This document shows, in pieces, positions 7,945-15,255 of a DNA stretch of 64,000 nucleotides; position 1 is the first letter of the stretch, and every line of letters begins with the position of its first letter. Made by a program: the position numbers and the translations under genes. Origin of the DNA: Acidimicrobiaceae bacterium. GTDB taxonomy: Bacteria > Actinomycetota > Acidimicrobiia > Acidimicrobiales > RAAP-2. Below the pieces are notes generated by a model, which did not search any database, had not been told where the DNA came from, and worked only from the letters and a program-made list of their open reading frames with translations. Location: assembly GCA_003151235.1 (NCBI GenBank), contig PLWZ01000071.1:9750-73749 (forward strand). Reading direction: 5' to 3'.

Positions 7945-8004
7945 CGTCCTCCTTGTCTCAGCAACATGTCCCCTTCCACTTTGGAGCAGTGGCGCTCGTG
8001 TCAC

Positions 8005-8020
8005 TAGGGCCGAAGGTCAT
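8005..8020. promoter_or_regulatory. DevR-type palindrome upstream of the alcohol dehydrogenase gene
   Basis: TAGGGCCGAAGGTCAT, 10 of 12 consensus positions, centred about 68 bp before the minus-strand start at 7944. Confidence 0.62.
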
Positions 8021-8262
8021 GAGGCATTCGGGTCCAACCTCGAGGTCACCTGTCTCCGGGGGCGGTCGCTTCAGGTTCCTTCCCTGGCCGGCAGGGCGGA
8101 GCTGCTGATGAAACGGGCTCCGAGCACCGGGTTCGAGGATCTTCTGACCGCCGACGTCACGCCGGGCCTGACCCGTGTGCCGGAGGAGGTTCCGCTCTTG
8201 TTGGGTGCCCCTCAGGCAAGTCGGGGCGTTCGATTGGCACCAGGGCGCTGGGGTCCGTGGTC

Positions 8263-8278
8263 GTGACATTCGACCCTA
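8263..8278. promoter_or_regulatory. DevR-type palindrome upstream of the small gene at 8345 and the GH65 fusion
   Basis: Minus strand TAGGGTCGAATGTCAC, 11 of 12 consensus positions, centred about 74 bp before the ATG at 8345. The 242 bases between this site and the one at 8005 contain nothing else that I recognise. Confidence 0.62.
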
Positions 8279-8344
8279 GGAGTCCGCCCGACGAGCAGCT
8301 TCAACGGCGGTGAGGGTCGCAAGAAGCCATGAGAGGAGTGCATC

Positions 8345-8503
8345 ATGCACACCCCGAGCACCTACCGACCGGCGACGCAAAGGGTGCACCGCTCGCCCAA
8401 CCAGTCCTTGAGCCCCTACTTTGTTGAAGAGGTCGCGATGACGAGATCCGATGTTCTGCGTGCGCGTGACATCGAGGCTGGCGCCGGTCGAAAGAGGAAG
8501 TGA
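8345..8503 (+). CDS. 52-residue conserved small protein (paralogue of 27035-27178)
   Basis: ATG at 8345 follows a strong GAGGAG ribosome site. The product is 52 residues, basic, with the core SLSPYFVEEVAMTRSDVL followed by RAR and a Lys/Arg-rich end. A second gene at 27178-27035 on the other strand encodes SLSPYFLDEIAMTRSDLL followed by SAR. The two DNA sequences differ mostly at wobble positions, so selection on the protein is likely. It ends 6 bases before the TTG of the GH65 fusion, whose ribosome site lies inside the last codons of this gene, so the pair is an operon behind the palindrome at 8263. No function is known to me; a small regulator or partner of the downstream enzyme are possibilities. 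Confidence 0.8.
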   Translation: MHTPSTYRPATQRVHRSPNQSLSPYFVEEVAMTRSDVLRARDIEAGAGRKRK

Positions 8504-8509
8504 ACCGTT

Positions 8510-11500
8510 TTGGCGAGACATCCGGGAGATCCTGTTGGGCGCGAAGCGGGGTTGAGCCCGACGACGATCTCGCTTGACGAGACCGACGCATGGGTCTTTG
8601 ACCTAGATGGTGTGCTCACCGACACGGCCAGCCTGCACGAGCTCTCCTGGACCGAGGTGTTCCAAGAGCTGTTCGCGACCACTGCTGCTCGAGGCGATGT
8701 GCCGGTCCCTGCGACGTTCAGCGGCGACGACTACCGGCGATTGGTCGACGGCGAGGACCGGATGGATGGGGTTCGCAATGTGCTGGCCGACCGCAAGATT
8801 GCCCTGCCCGAAGGTGCTCCCGACGAGCCAGCGGGATATCAGAGCGTTTGGGCGCTGGCCAAAGAGAAGGACGCTCGGTACCTGGTTTTGCTCACAAAAA
8901 TCGGTCCACGCCCCTTCGCTTCCTCGGTCGAGCTGATCCGGCGCCTCCGCACCTCGGGAGTCGATGTGGCCGTCGTGTCGGCCAGCCGACATTGCGCTCA
9001 GGTGCTCGACGCCGCCGGTCTGAGTGACCTGGTGGGCGTTCGTGTCGACGGAGTGACGGCCGAGTTGATGGGGCTGTCCGGAAAGCCCGATCCGGCCATG
9101 TTCTTGGAGGCCGTCCGGCGCCTCGGGGTCGAGCCCGCCAGGGCGGCAGTCGTGGAGGACGCCATCGCCGGGGTCCAGGCGGCCAAGCGCGGAGGCTTCC
9201 GGGTGGTGGTTGGCGTCGCTCGCGCCACCGAGGCCGAAGATCTTCGCCAGGCCGGGCCGGATCTCGTCGTCGGAGATCTAGGGGAGCTCTCCCTCACCGG
9301 GAGAGGTCCTCGGGACAGCCCATGGCGACTCACCTATGACGACCCTGACCCTGGCGAAGAGGGGTTGGTCGAGTCACTGTGCACGCTGGCCAACGGTTAC
9401 TTGGGTTCTCGGGGGGCGAGAGCGTGGGCCCGCGACGACGGAGCCTCCTACCCGGGCACCTACCTTGCCGGCCTCTACAACCGCCTACAGAGCCAAGTCG
9501 CCGGGCAGCTCGTGGAGGTGGAGAGCCTCGTCAACGTGCCCAACTGGCTCCCCGTGTCCCTCCGGGCCGATGACGGGAGCTGGCTCGGTGAGGAGGGCTC
9601 CGTGGTGTCTTCGCATCGGATCCGCCTCGATCTGCGCTGCGGTTTGCTGGTACGTCACTGCGAGGTCACCGACCGCGTTGGACGACGGACCGCGGTGGTG
9701 GAACGACGATTGGTCTCGATGGCCGATCCGCATTTGCTCGCTCTGGAATTGAGTTGTGTCCCGCTCAACTGGTCGGGTCGACTCGCATTGCGTATCGGGC
9801 TGGACGGCCGCGTGGTGGACGACGAGACCGTCGAGGACCGCCTGTTGGCCAACCGCCATCTCGAGCTGGTCGACCAGGGTCGGGACGACGGAGGGGGATT
9901 CTGGCTGCGCGCTCGGACCGTTCAGTCACAGGTCACGGTGGCCATGGCGGCCCGCTGTCGGATCTCTGGCACGGCTCAGGATCCGGACTGGATGCACGGA
10001 GGGGTGCCCGGATCGCCGGAGGCTCAGGTGACCGTTACCGTGGAGCAAGGGTCCCGGACCACCATCGAGAAGGTGGTGTCGGTGTTCACCTCGAGAGACC
10101 GAGCCATCTCCGAGCCAGCGCTGGCAGCACGTCGGGCCGCGGCCGACGCTCCCGGGTTCGATGACCTGCTTGTCGCCCAGCGGGCGGCCTGGGAGCCGCT
10201 CTGGCACCGGGGGGCGGTGACCGTTCGCGACGAGAGTGGCTCGAGCACCGTGCTCGACCTGCATCTGTTCCATCTGATGCAGGTCGCCTCTCCTCACATC
10301 GTCGAGCTCGACGCGGGGCTCGGGGCCCGGGGACTGCATGGCGAGGGCTACCGGGGGCACGTGTTCTGGGACGCGTCCTTCGCCTACCCGGTGCTGAACC
10401 TCCGCTTTCCGGCCGTGTCGAGAGCCCTGGTGGCCTACCGCACCCGTCGTTTGCCCGAGGCTCGGCGAGCTGCTGCTGAAGCTGGCCATCAGGGGGCGAT
10501 GTTCCCGTGGCAGAGCGGCAGCGACGGACGAGACGAAACATCGGCCTTGCTCTTCAATCCTCGCTCGGGTCGTTGGATTCCCGACCGGTCTCGGTTTGAG
10601 CGGCACGTGGGCTTGGCGGTGGCCTATGACGCCTGGCAGCACTGGCAGGTCACCGGGGACCTGGAGTTCGTGGCCGGACCGGGCGCCGAACTGGTCTTCG
10701 AGGTCGCTCGTTTCTTCGCCAGCATGGCCTCTTGGGGCGACGGACTGGGCCGCTTCAGCATCGCCGGTGTGGTCGGGCCCGATGAGTTTCATGACGGGTA
10801 TCCATGGTCGGATGACCCGGGCGTCGTCGACAACGCGTACACCAACGTCATGGCGGCATGGCTCCTATGGCGTGCTGGTGAACTGTTCGAGCTCTTGGCG
10901 GCCCAGCATCGGTCGGAGACAGCCGAGCGCCTGAGGGTGGACGGCGCGGAGGTGGCTCGATGGGACTCAATCTCCCGCGGGTTGAATGTGCCGTTCCACG
11001 ATGGGGTCATCTCTCAGTTCGCTGGCTACGAACAGCTCGAACCTTTCGATCTGGACACGTATCGAGACCGGTACGGCAACATCGGTCGCCTCGACCTCAT
11101 CCTCGATGCCGAAGGTGACACCGTGCGGCGTTACCAGGTAGGTAAGCAAGCCGACGTACTGATGCTGCTCTACCTGCTGTCGGCGGAGGAGCTGCGCACC
11201 CTGTTCGGCCGCATGGGCTACGCGCTCGAGCCCGAGACGATCCGAAGGACAGTTGACTATTACGCCCGACGGGTGACCCATGGCTCGACGCTGTCCAGCG
11301 TCGTGCACTCGTGGGTGCTTTCCCGAGCGGATCGTCGCGGCTCGTGGCGGTATTTACAAGAGGCCTTCACCTCGGACGTGGCCGACACCCAAGGCGGCAC
11401 CACCAGAGAGGGTGTGCATCTGGGCGCGATGGCCGGCACCGTGGACATCCTCGAGCGCTGCTACACCGGCATGGAGGTTCGCGATGAGACCTTGTGGTTT

Positions 11501-11707
11501 GATCCGCTCTTGCCCGACGAACTGGCTGGTCTGCGTTTCAATGTTCTGTTTCGGGGCTGCGAGATCGCCGTCGACGTCGAGGGTCGTCGGCTCCGACTCG
11601 AAGCGGCTGACGGGCGCGCCAACTCTGTCACCGTGATGGTGTCGGGGACACCCGTCGTGTTGCACCCGGGCCGAGTGACCGAAATCGACCTGGAGAAGAC
11701 GAAATGA
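8510..11707 (+). CDS. Beta-phosphoglucomutase-type HAD fused to a GH65 glycoside phosphorylase
   Basis: A 1065-residue two-enzyme fusion starting at TTG 8510. Residues about 25-265 are a HAD phosphatase/mutase of beta-phosphoglucomutase type: WVFDLDGVLTDTASLHELSW with the DxD nucleophile, then VSASRHCAQVL and GKPDPAMFLEAVRRLGVEPA, then VVEDAIAGVQAAKRGGF. The rest is a GH65 catalytic unit with VVGPDEFH (probable general acid Glu), VVDNAYTNVMAAWLLWRAGE, VGKQADVLMLLYLLS and THGSTLSSVVHSWVLSRAD. GH65 phosphorylases split trehalose, maltose or kojibiose with phosphate to glucose and beta-glucose-1-phosphate; the HAD part would convert the latter to glucose-6-phosphate. The disaccharide is not certain. 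The HAD-GH65 layout recalls mycobacterial Rv2006, a DosR-regulon gene. Confidence 0.9.
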   Translation: MARHPGDPVGREAGLSPTTISLDETDAWVFDLDGVLTDTASLHELSWTEVFQELFATTAARGDVPVPATFSGDDYRRLVDGEDRMDGVRNVLADRKIALPEGAPDEPAGYQSVWALAKEKDARYLVLLTKIGPRPFASSVELIRRLRTSGVDVAVVSASRHCAQVLDAAGLSDLVGVRVDGVTAELMGLSGKPDPAMFLEAVRRLGVEPARAAVVEDAIAGVQAAKRGGFRVVVGVARATEAEDLRQAGPDLVVGDLGELSLTGRGPRDSPWRLTYDDPDPGEEGLVESLCTLANGYLGSRGARAWARDDGASYPGTYLAGLYNRLQSQVAGQLVEVESLVNVPNWLPVSLRADDGSWLGEEGSVVSSHRIRLDLRCGLLVRHCEVTDRVGRRTAVVERRLVSMADPHLLALELSCVPLNWSGRLALRIGLDGRVVDDETVEDRLLANRHLELVDQGRDDGGGFWLRARTVQSQVTVAMAARCRISGTAQDPDWMHGGVPGSPEAQVTVTVEQGSRTTIEKVVSVFTSRDRAISEPALAARRAAADAPGFDDLLVAQRAAWEPLWHRGAVTVRDESGSSTVLDLHLFHLMQVASPHIVELDAGLGARGLHGEGYRGHVFWDASFAYPVLNLRFPAVSRALVAYRTRRLPEARRAAAEAGHQGAMFPWQSGSDGRDETSALLFNPRSGRWIPDRSRFERHVGLAVAYDAWQHWQVTGDLEFVAGPGAELVFEVARFFASMASWGDGLGRFSIAGVVGPDEFHDGYPWSDDPGVVDNAYTNVMAAWLLWRAGELFELLAAQHRSETAERLRVDGAEVARWDSISRGLNVPFHDGVISQFAGYEQLEPFDLDTYRDRYGNIGRLDLILDAEGDTVRRYQVGKQADVLMLLYLLSAEELRTLFGRMGYALEPETIRRTVDYYARRVTHGSTLSSVVHSWVLSRADRRGSWRYLQEAFTSDVADTQGGTTREGVHLGAMAGTVDILERCYTGMEVRDETLWFDPLLPDELAGLRFNVLFRGCEIAVDVEGRRLRLEAADGRANSVTVMVSGTPVVLHPGRVTEIDLEKTK

Positions 11708-11880
11708 GTCAAGAGCGATCTGGTTGAACGCCGGCAATCCCTGAAAGACCAAGGTCATCCGGCCGCAACCTGACTCAGCGACATCACATATGAACAGGGG
11801 CGCCTGCTGGTCCGCCTAGCGGACCGGTGACCTTCGCTTTGCTGCGGACACTGGTCCATCTGATGCCGGATCTGTCTGGG

Positions 11881-12327
11881 TTATTCCGTTGCCGGGAGCG
11901 GGCTGTCGTGGTGGCCGAAGAGGGCCTCGGCCATAACGGGCCGGCTCAGGTTCTCGAGGTCGGCGGCCAGGTTGATCAACAGATCGTCGACCGTGATCAT
12001 GCCTACGAACCGCCCCTCCTGCACCACCGCTAGTCGCCGATTGCCATGGGTGCGGAACAGCGCGAACGCATCGTGAAGATCGGCTTGAGCATCGATGGTG
12101 ACAACCGGAGTGCTCATCAGGCTGTCGATCCGGGCGTCGTAGGGAACGTTGCGCGCCATTCCTCGGCGTACCAGGTCACGATCGGTGATCAGTCCGACCA
12201 GATGCTCACCATCGACGACTGCCAACGCCCCCACGCCCGACCGCTCCATGATCGTGGCCGCTTCTCGGATTGTCTGTTCGGGGCGAACTCCTACTCCAGA
12301 CCGACGGATCCCGTTGATGACCTGCAT
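11881..12327 (-). CDS. CBS-pair protein, Hrp1-like
   Basis: A 148-residue protein made of two CBS domains: GVGVRPEQTIREAATIMERS followed by GVGALAVVDGEHLVGLITDRD, and VTIDAQADLHDAFALFRTHG followed by RLAVVQEGRFVGMITVDDLL. There is a short acidic tail. CBS pairs bind adenine nucleotides. Stand-alone pairs of this size include hypoxic response protein 1 (Rv2626c), a strongly DosR-induced protein in mycobacteria. It lies 48 bases downstream of the DUF1918 gene and probably shares its palindrome at 12628. Two more CBS genes (17019-17507 and 18084-18506) and a truncated remnant (about 34386-34451) occur in the window. Confidence 0.88.
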   Translation of the reverse strand: MQVINGIRRSGVGVRPEQTIREAATIMERSGVGALAVVDGEHLVGLITDRDLVRRGMARNVPYDARIDSLMSTPVVTIDAQADLHDAFALFRTHGNRRLAVVQEGRFVGMITVDDLLINLAADLENLSRPVMAEALFGHHDSPLPATE

Positions 12328-12375
12328 GATCGCTCCTCTCGGGTAGTGACACGTGAGTTGAGGGGGTGCAAACTC

Positions 12376-12576
12376 TCAGCCGAGCGTTGGCTCGAAGTGC
12401 TGAACGCTGGCGTCGGGGCCAGGAAAGAACAAGCTTTCGTGGCCACTGTCTCCCCAACGGACGAGGTAGGGCGGCCCACCGTCCGGGCCTCGTACTTCGA
12501 GGACTTCGCAGTCGCGATCCGGCTCACCGATTCGGTGTCCGTGGATCACGATCCGATCTCCGATGCTCGCGTGCAT
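12376..12576 (-). CDS. DUF1918 family small protein
   Basis: A 66-residue protein beginning MHASIGDRIVIHGHRIGEPD, with EVLEVRGPDGGPPYLVRWGD and GHESLFFPGPDA. These are the signatures of DUF1918, a small SH3-like barrel family found in actinobacteria; Rv0569 of the mycobacterial DosR regulon belongs to it. Length and start agree with the family, and a GGAGG-type ribosome site precedes the ATG. It is first in an operon with the CBS gene at 11881-12327, and the perfect palindrome at 12628 is about 60 bp upstream. Biochemical function is unknown. Confidence 0.9.
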   Translation of the reverse strand: MHASIGDRIVIHGHRIGEPDRDCEVLEVRGPDGGPPYLVRWGDSGHESLFFPGPDASVQHFEPTLG

Positions 12577-12627
12577 GGGGTCCTCCTTTCCCGGCTCCCA
12601 TACTCAGTCCGATCGAATACGCCGGGT

Positions 12628-12643
12628 TAGGGCCAAAGGTCCC
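12628..12643. promoter_or_regulatory. Perfect DevR-type palindrome upstream of DUF1918-CBS
   Basis: TAGGGCCAAAGGTCCC matches all 12 fixed positions of the consensus and is centred about 60 bp before the minus-strand ATG at 12576. It is close to the mycobacterial DosR box core GGGACTnnnGTCCC. Confidence 0.75.
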
Positions 12644-13038
12644 AAGAAGGCCTTTGATTCCTGACGGCATGGTGGAGCAACCTTCACATTCGGGGAATGC
12701 TTCGAAGGGGTGGCATCGACAGGATTGGTGAGTCAGACCTCCGCGGGGATGATCATATTGGCGGCGCGCTGGCCCGGGCACAGATCAGCACTACCGACGT
12801 GGTCGCGCCGGCGGTCGTGGGGGTCGGTTCCGGTGAACGGTGGCGTCACGTGCGTCCGGCCGTCGTGAGGGAGATCGGGCTGGCGCGACTAGTGACGCTG
12901 CCGGTCAGCGGAGCGCTGGCGAATCTGCTGCTCCCGTTCTGGAGGTGGTGGCGGATCGAATCTGGCACGCCGTGGTCAAGGCAAGCTGAGCTGCGCTGAC
13001 CCATCGTCTACAGCCGATGCAATCGCCCCCACCGAGGA
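12644..13038. other. Intergenic region without a supported gene
   Basis: About 395 bases. A plus-strand frame at 12697-12999 has no recognisable family and uneven composition, so I do not call it. Nothing else stands out. Confidence 0.4.
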
Positions 13039-13488
13039 TCAGGAGTCTGTCCAACCGTCGAGGTGGGAGAACCGCCGGCCGCTTAGCCGGGCGATCTCGA
13101 TTCTCACCAGGTTCGCCCTTCCGTCGTCGGTTGGCCACGACGGCATTGACACGAGGCTCATCCTTCTGAGCTCATCGGGGTTGCTCACCCGCGAGGCGAC
13201 GCCCTGGGCCATCACGCTCCAGCCACTGGAGTTCGCCGGTACGTAGGCATCTGCCTGGAAGGCGACGACCGCGTTTCTGGTCGCAGTGTCGAGCTGGGTG
13301 CCAGCAACGGTTCGCAAGAGGATGGACTGGTCATCCAGCGCGTAGAACACCGGGAGAATGACGGGCAGCGCACCGACACTTACACCCACTCGACCAAGTG
13401 AAGCCTGCCCGAGGAGCGCTAGGCACTCCGAGTAGGTCAGAACTTCTGACGCGGCAAGATCTTCCATAGATGGGTCGATCATGATCAT
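13039..13488 (-). CDS. PPOX-like flavin-binding protein
   Basis: A protein of up to 149 residues with a PPOX split barrel: LTYSECLALLGQASLGRVGV, LPVILPVFYALDDQSILLRT, AVVAFQADAY and the C-terminal LSGRRFSHL. It is most similar in layout to the product of 385-867. Start choice is uncertain: ATGs occur at 13488, 13482 and 13467 with no strong ribosome site. The palindrome centre at about 13512 would be only 24 bp from the first but 45 bp from the third, so 13467 may be the true start. Substrate and cofactor are unknown. It is a monocistronic minus-strand gene divergent from the universal-stress gene at 13806. Confidence 0.82.
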   Translation of the reverse strand: MIMIDPSMEDLAASEVLTYSECLALLGQASLGRVGVSVGALPVILPVFYALDDQSILLRTVAGTQLDTATRNAVVAFQADAYVPANSSGWSVMAQGVASRVSNPDELRRMSLVSMPSWPTDDGRANLVRIEIARLSGRRFSHLDGWTDS

Positions 13489-13504
13489 GTCATCTGTGGG
13501 CCGT

Positions 13505-13520
13505 CAGGGCCGAAGGTCCC
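13505..13520. promoter_or_regulatory. DevR-type palindrome upstream of the PPOX gene
   Basis: CAGGGCCGAAGGTCCC, 11 of 12 consensus positions, immediately upstream of the minus-strand PPOX gene. Confidence 0.65.
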
Positions 13521-13665
13521 AATCTTCAGGCGGACCGCGCAGGGCGACGATCCCGTGCTTCTCCTACGCGGAGGTCGACTTCATGGTCAACGGACGCGGG
13601 CGGCTCGTACCGTCGGGAGTTGGGTCTCGGCACCCCAGGGCTGGTGGTGGGAACGTCCGACCCTC

Positions 13666-13681
13666 GGGACTTTGGTCCCTA
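13666..13681. promoter_or_regulatory. Perfect DevR-type palindrome upstream of the Usp gene at 13806
   Basis: Plus strand GGGACTTTGGTCCCTA; the reverse TAGGGACCAAAGTCCC matches all 12 fixed positions. The core GGGACT-TTG-GTCCC is essentially the mycobacterial DosR box. Centred about 132 bp before the ATG at 13806. Confidence 0.72.
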
Positions 13682-13805
13682 CCCGGCGTTCAGTTCGTCA
13701 CTCACAGTTGAGTGAGTGCGAGGCGTCTGCGGCCGCTGCCCGCCGCACCGGCTGGGGACGGCAGTAGCTTGCGGGACGACCAGACCCTTGAAGGAGACAG
13801 ACGTG

Positions 13806-14249
13806 ATGAGTACGCAGCGCCAGTCGAAAAACCGAATCGTCGTAGGAGTGGACGGCTCTAACTCTTCTTCGGCTGCTCTCGAGTGGGCGGGGCGCCAGGC
13901 GGAGGTGACCGGATCCGTACTCGAGCTCGTGACGGCGTGGGAGTGGCCGACCACCTATGGAGCGCCGTTCACCTTCACTCCCGAATGGAATCCGGCCGCG
14001 GACGCCGAGCTGGTCATCCAATCTGCCGTGAAGGAGGTGCGCGAGGCGCATCGGGACATCGAGATCCGCACGACCGTCCAGGAGGGACATCCGGCACCGG
14101 TCCTGGTCAAGGCGTCTCAGGGCGCTGACCTGCTCGTCGTGGGCTGCCGCGGTCATGGCGAGTTCGTGGGCATGTTGCTCGGCTCGGTGAGCGAGCACTG
14201 CGTGACCCACGCCAAATGCCCCGTGCTGGTCCTCCGGGGTGGGCGATAG
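13806..14249 (+). CDS. Universal stress protein (UspA family)
   Basis: A 147-residue single-domain Usp starting at ATG 13806, eight bases after a GAAGGAG ribosome site. It has RIVVGVDGSNSSSAALEWAG at the N-terminus, a FTFTPEWNPAADAEL insert, and the ATP-binding loop VVGCRGHGEFVGMLLGSVSE, then CPVLVLRGG. This layout is typical of actinobacterial UspA proteins that bind ATP. The perfect palindrome at 13666 is upstream with no gene between. The ABC transporter pair follows on the same strand after an 88-base gap and may be partly co-transcribed. Confidence 0.9.
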   Translation: MSTQRQSKNRIVVGVDGSNSSSAALEWAGRQAEVTGSVLELVTAWEWPTTYGAPFTFTPEWNPAADAELVIQSAVKEVREAHRDIEIRTTVQEGHPAPVLVKASQGADLLVVGCRGHGEFVGMLLGSVSEHCVTHAKCPVLVLRGGR

Positions 14250-14337
14250 CCTGCCTCCTTCAGTCTCACGCCACGGTGAGATGACCACGGTGAGATACGC
14301 AAGAAACATCGCGTCAACCGACAAAGGAGCTGTACCT

Positions 14338-15255
14338 GTGGGCGCGATCGCGATTCGAACCGAGGGCCTGTCCAAGCGTTACCGCACCTCCGAGGCGTTG
14401 CGAGACCTGAACCTTGAGGTGGCCGAAGGCGAGGCGGTCGGCTATCTCGGACCCAATGGCGCCGGCAAGACGACCACCATCCGTCTGCTGCTGGGCCTGA
14501 TTCGTCCGACAAAGGGGCGAGCCGAGATCTTCGGGCTCGACTGCCAGCATCAAGCGGTCGAGGCCCATCGGCGGCTCGCCTACGTGGCCGGTGAGGCGAA
14601 TCTCTGGCCTTCGCTGACCGGCGCCGAGACACTGCATCTGCTGGGCCGGGTGCAGGGCCGAGTTGACCAGACCTATCGCGACGAGCTGATCACACGGTTC
14701 GACTTCGATCCCTCCAAGAAGGTTCGGGCGTATTCCAAGGGCAACCGCCAGAAGTTGATCCTGATTGCTGCGCTCATGACCCGCCCCGACCTTCTTGTTC
14801 TCGACGAGCCGACCAGCGGGCTCGATCCCCTGATGGAACAGGCGTTCCGTCACTCCATGCACGAGGCGAGGGAGCGAGGTCAGACCGTCTTTCTGTCCTC
14901 TCACATCCTGAGCGAGGTGGAGGCCCTGTGTGACCGGGTGGGCATCCTTCGCGAAGGGGTCCTGGTCGACATGGGAACGCTGTCAGAGATGCGCCATCTC
15001 TCCGCCCTCATTGTGGAAGCGACCTTTGACGGGTCCGTCCCCGACCTCTCGCATGTGCCCGGTGTGGAGTCGGTGCAGACCGAGGGCCGGGTGGTCCGCT
15101 GTCAAGTGCGCGGGACGGTCGAGCCTCTCTTGAAGGTGCTGGCGGCTTCGGGGGTCCACGAGCTGTTGAGTCGCGAGCCGTCGCTCGAGGAGCTGTTCCT
15201 GGCCCATTACGGGGCCGGTCCCGAGCCCGAGGACGAGCCGCCACGTGCAAGCTGA
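14338..15255 (+). CDS. ABC transporter ATP-binding protein (ABC-2 type exporter)
   Basis: A 305-residue ATPase. GTG 14338 follows an AAAGGAG site and lies directly before the first domain residues; an upstream in-frame start at 14239 would add an unrelated leader. Motifs: Walker A GPNGAGKTTTIRLLLGLIRP, Q-loop region VAGEANLWPSLTGAETL, the degenerate signature YSKGNRQKL common in this subfamily, Walker B LLVLDEPTSGLDP, and the switch His in FLSSHILSEVE. A C-terminal extension of about 75 residues is typical of drug- or antibiotic-export ATPases. It overlaps the permease gene by 11 bases, so they form one exporter. The substrate is unknown. Confidence 0.92.
   Translation: MGAIAIRTEGLSKRYRTSEALRDLNLEVAEGEAVGYLGPNGAGKTTTIRLLLGLIRPTKGRAEIFGLDCQHQAVEAHRRLAYVAGEANLWPSLTGAETLHLLGRVQGRVDQTYRDELITRFDFDPSKKVRAYSKGNRQKLILIAALMTRPDLLVLDEPTSGLDPLMEQAFRHSMHEARERGQTVFLSSHILSEVEALCDRVGILREGVLVDMGTLSEMRHLSALIVEATFDGSVPDLSHVPGVESVQTEGRVVRCQVRGTVEPLLKVLAASGVHELLSREPSLEELFLAHYGAGPEPEDEPPRAS

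Noticed and set aside
12697-12999. Plus-strand 100-codon frame in the gap after DUF1918
   Set aside because: No family, no ribosome site and no conserved pattern; composition is not convincing.
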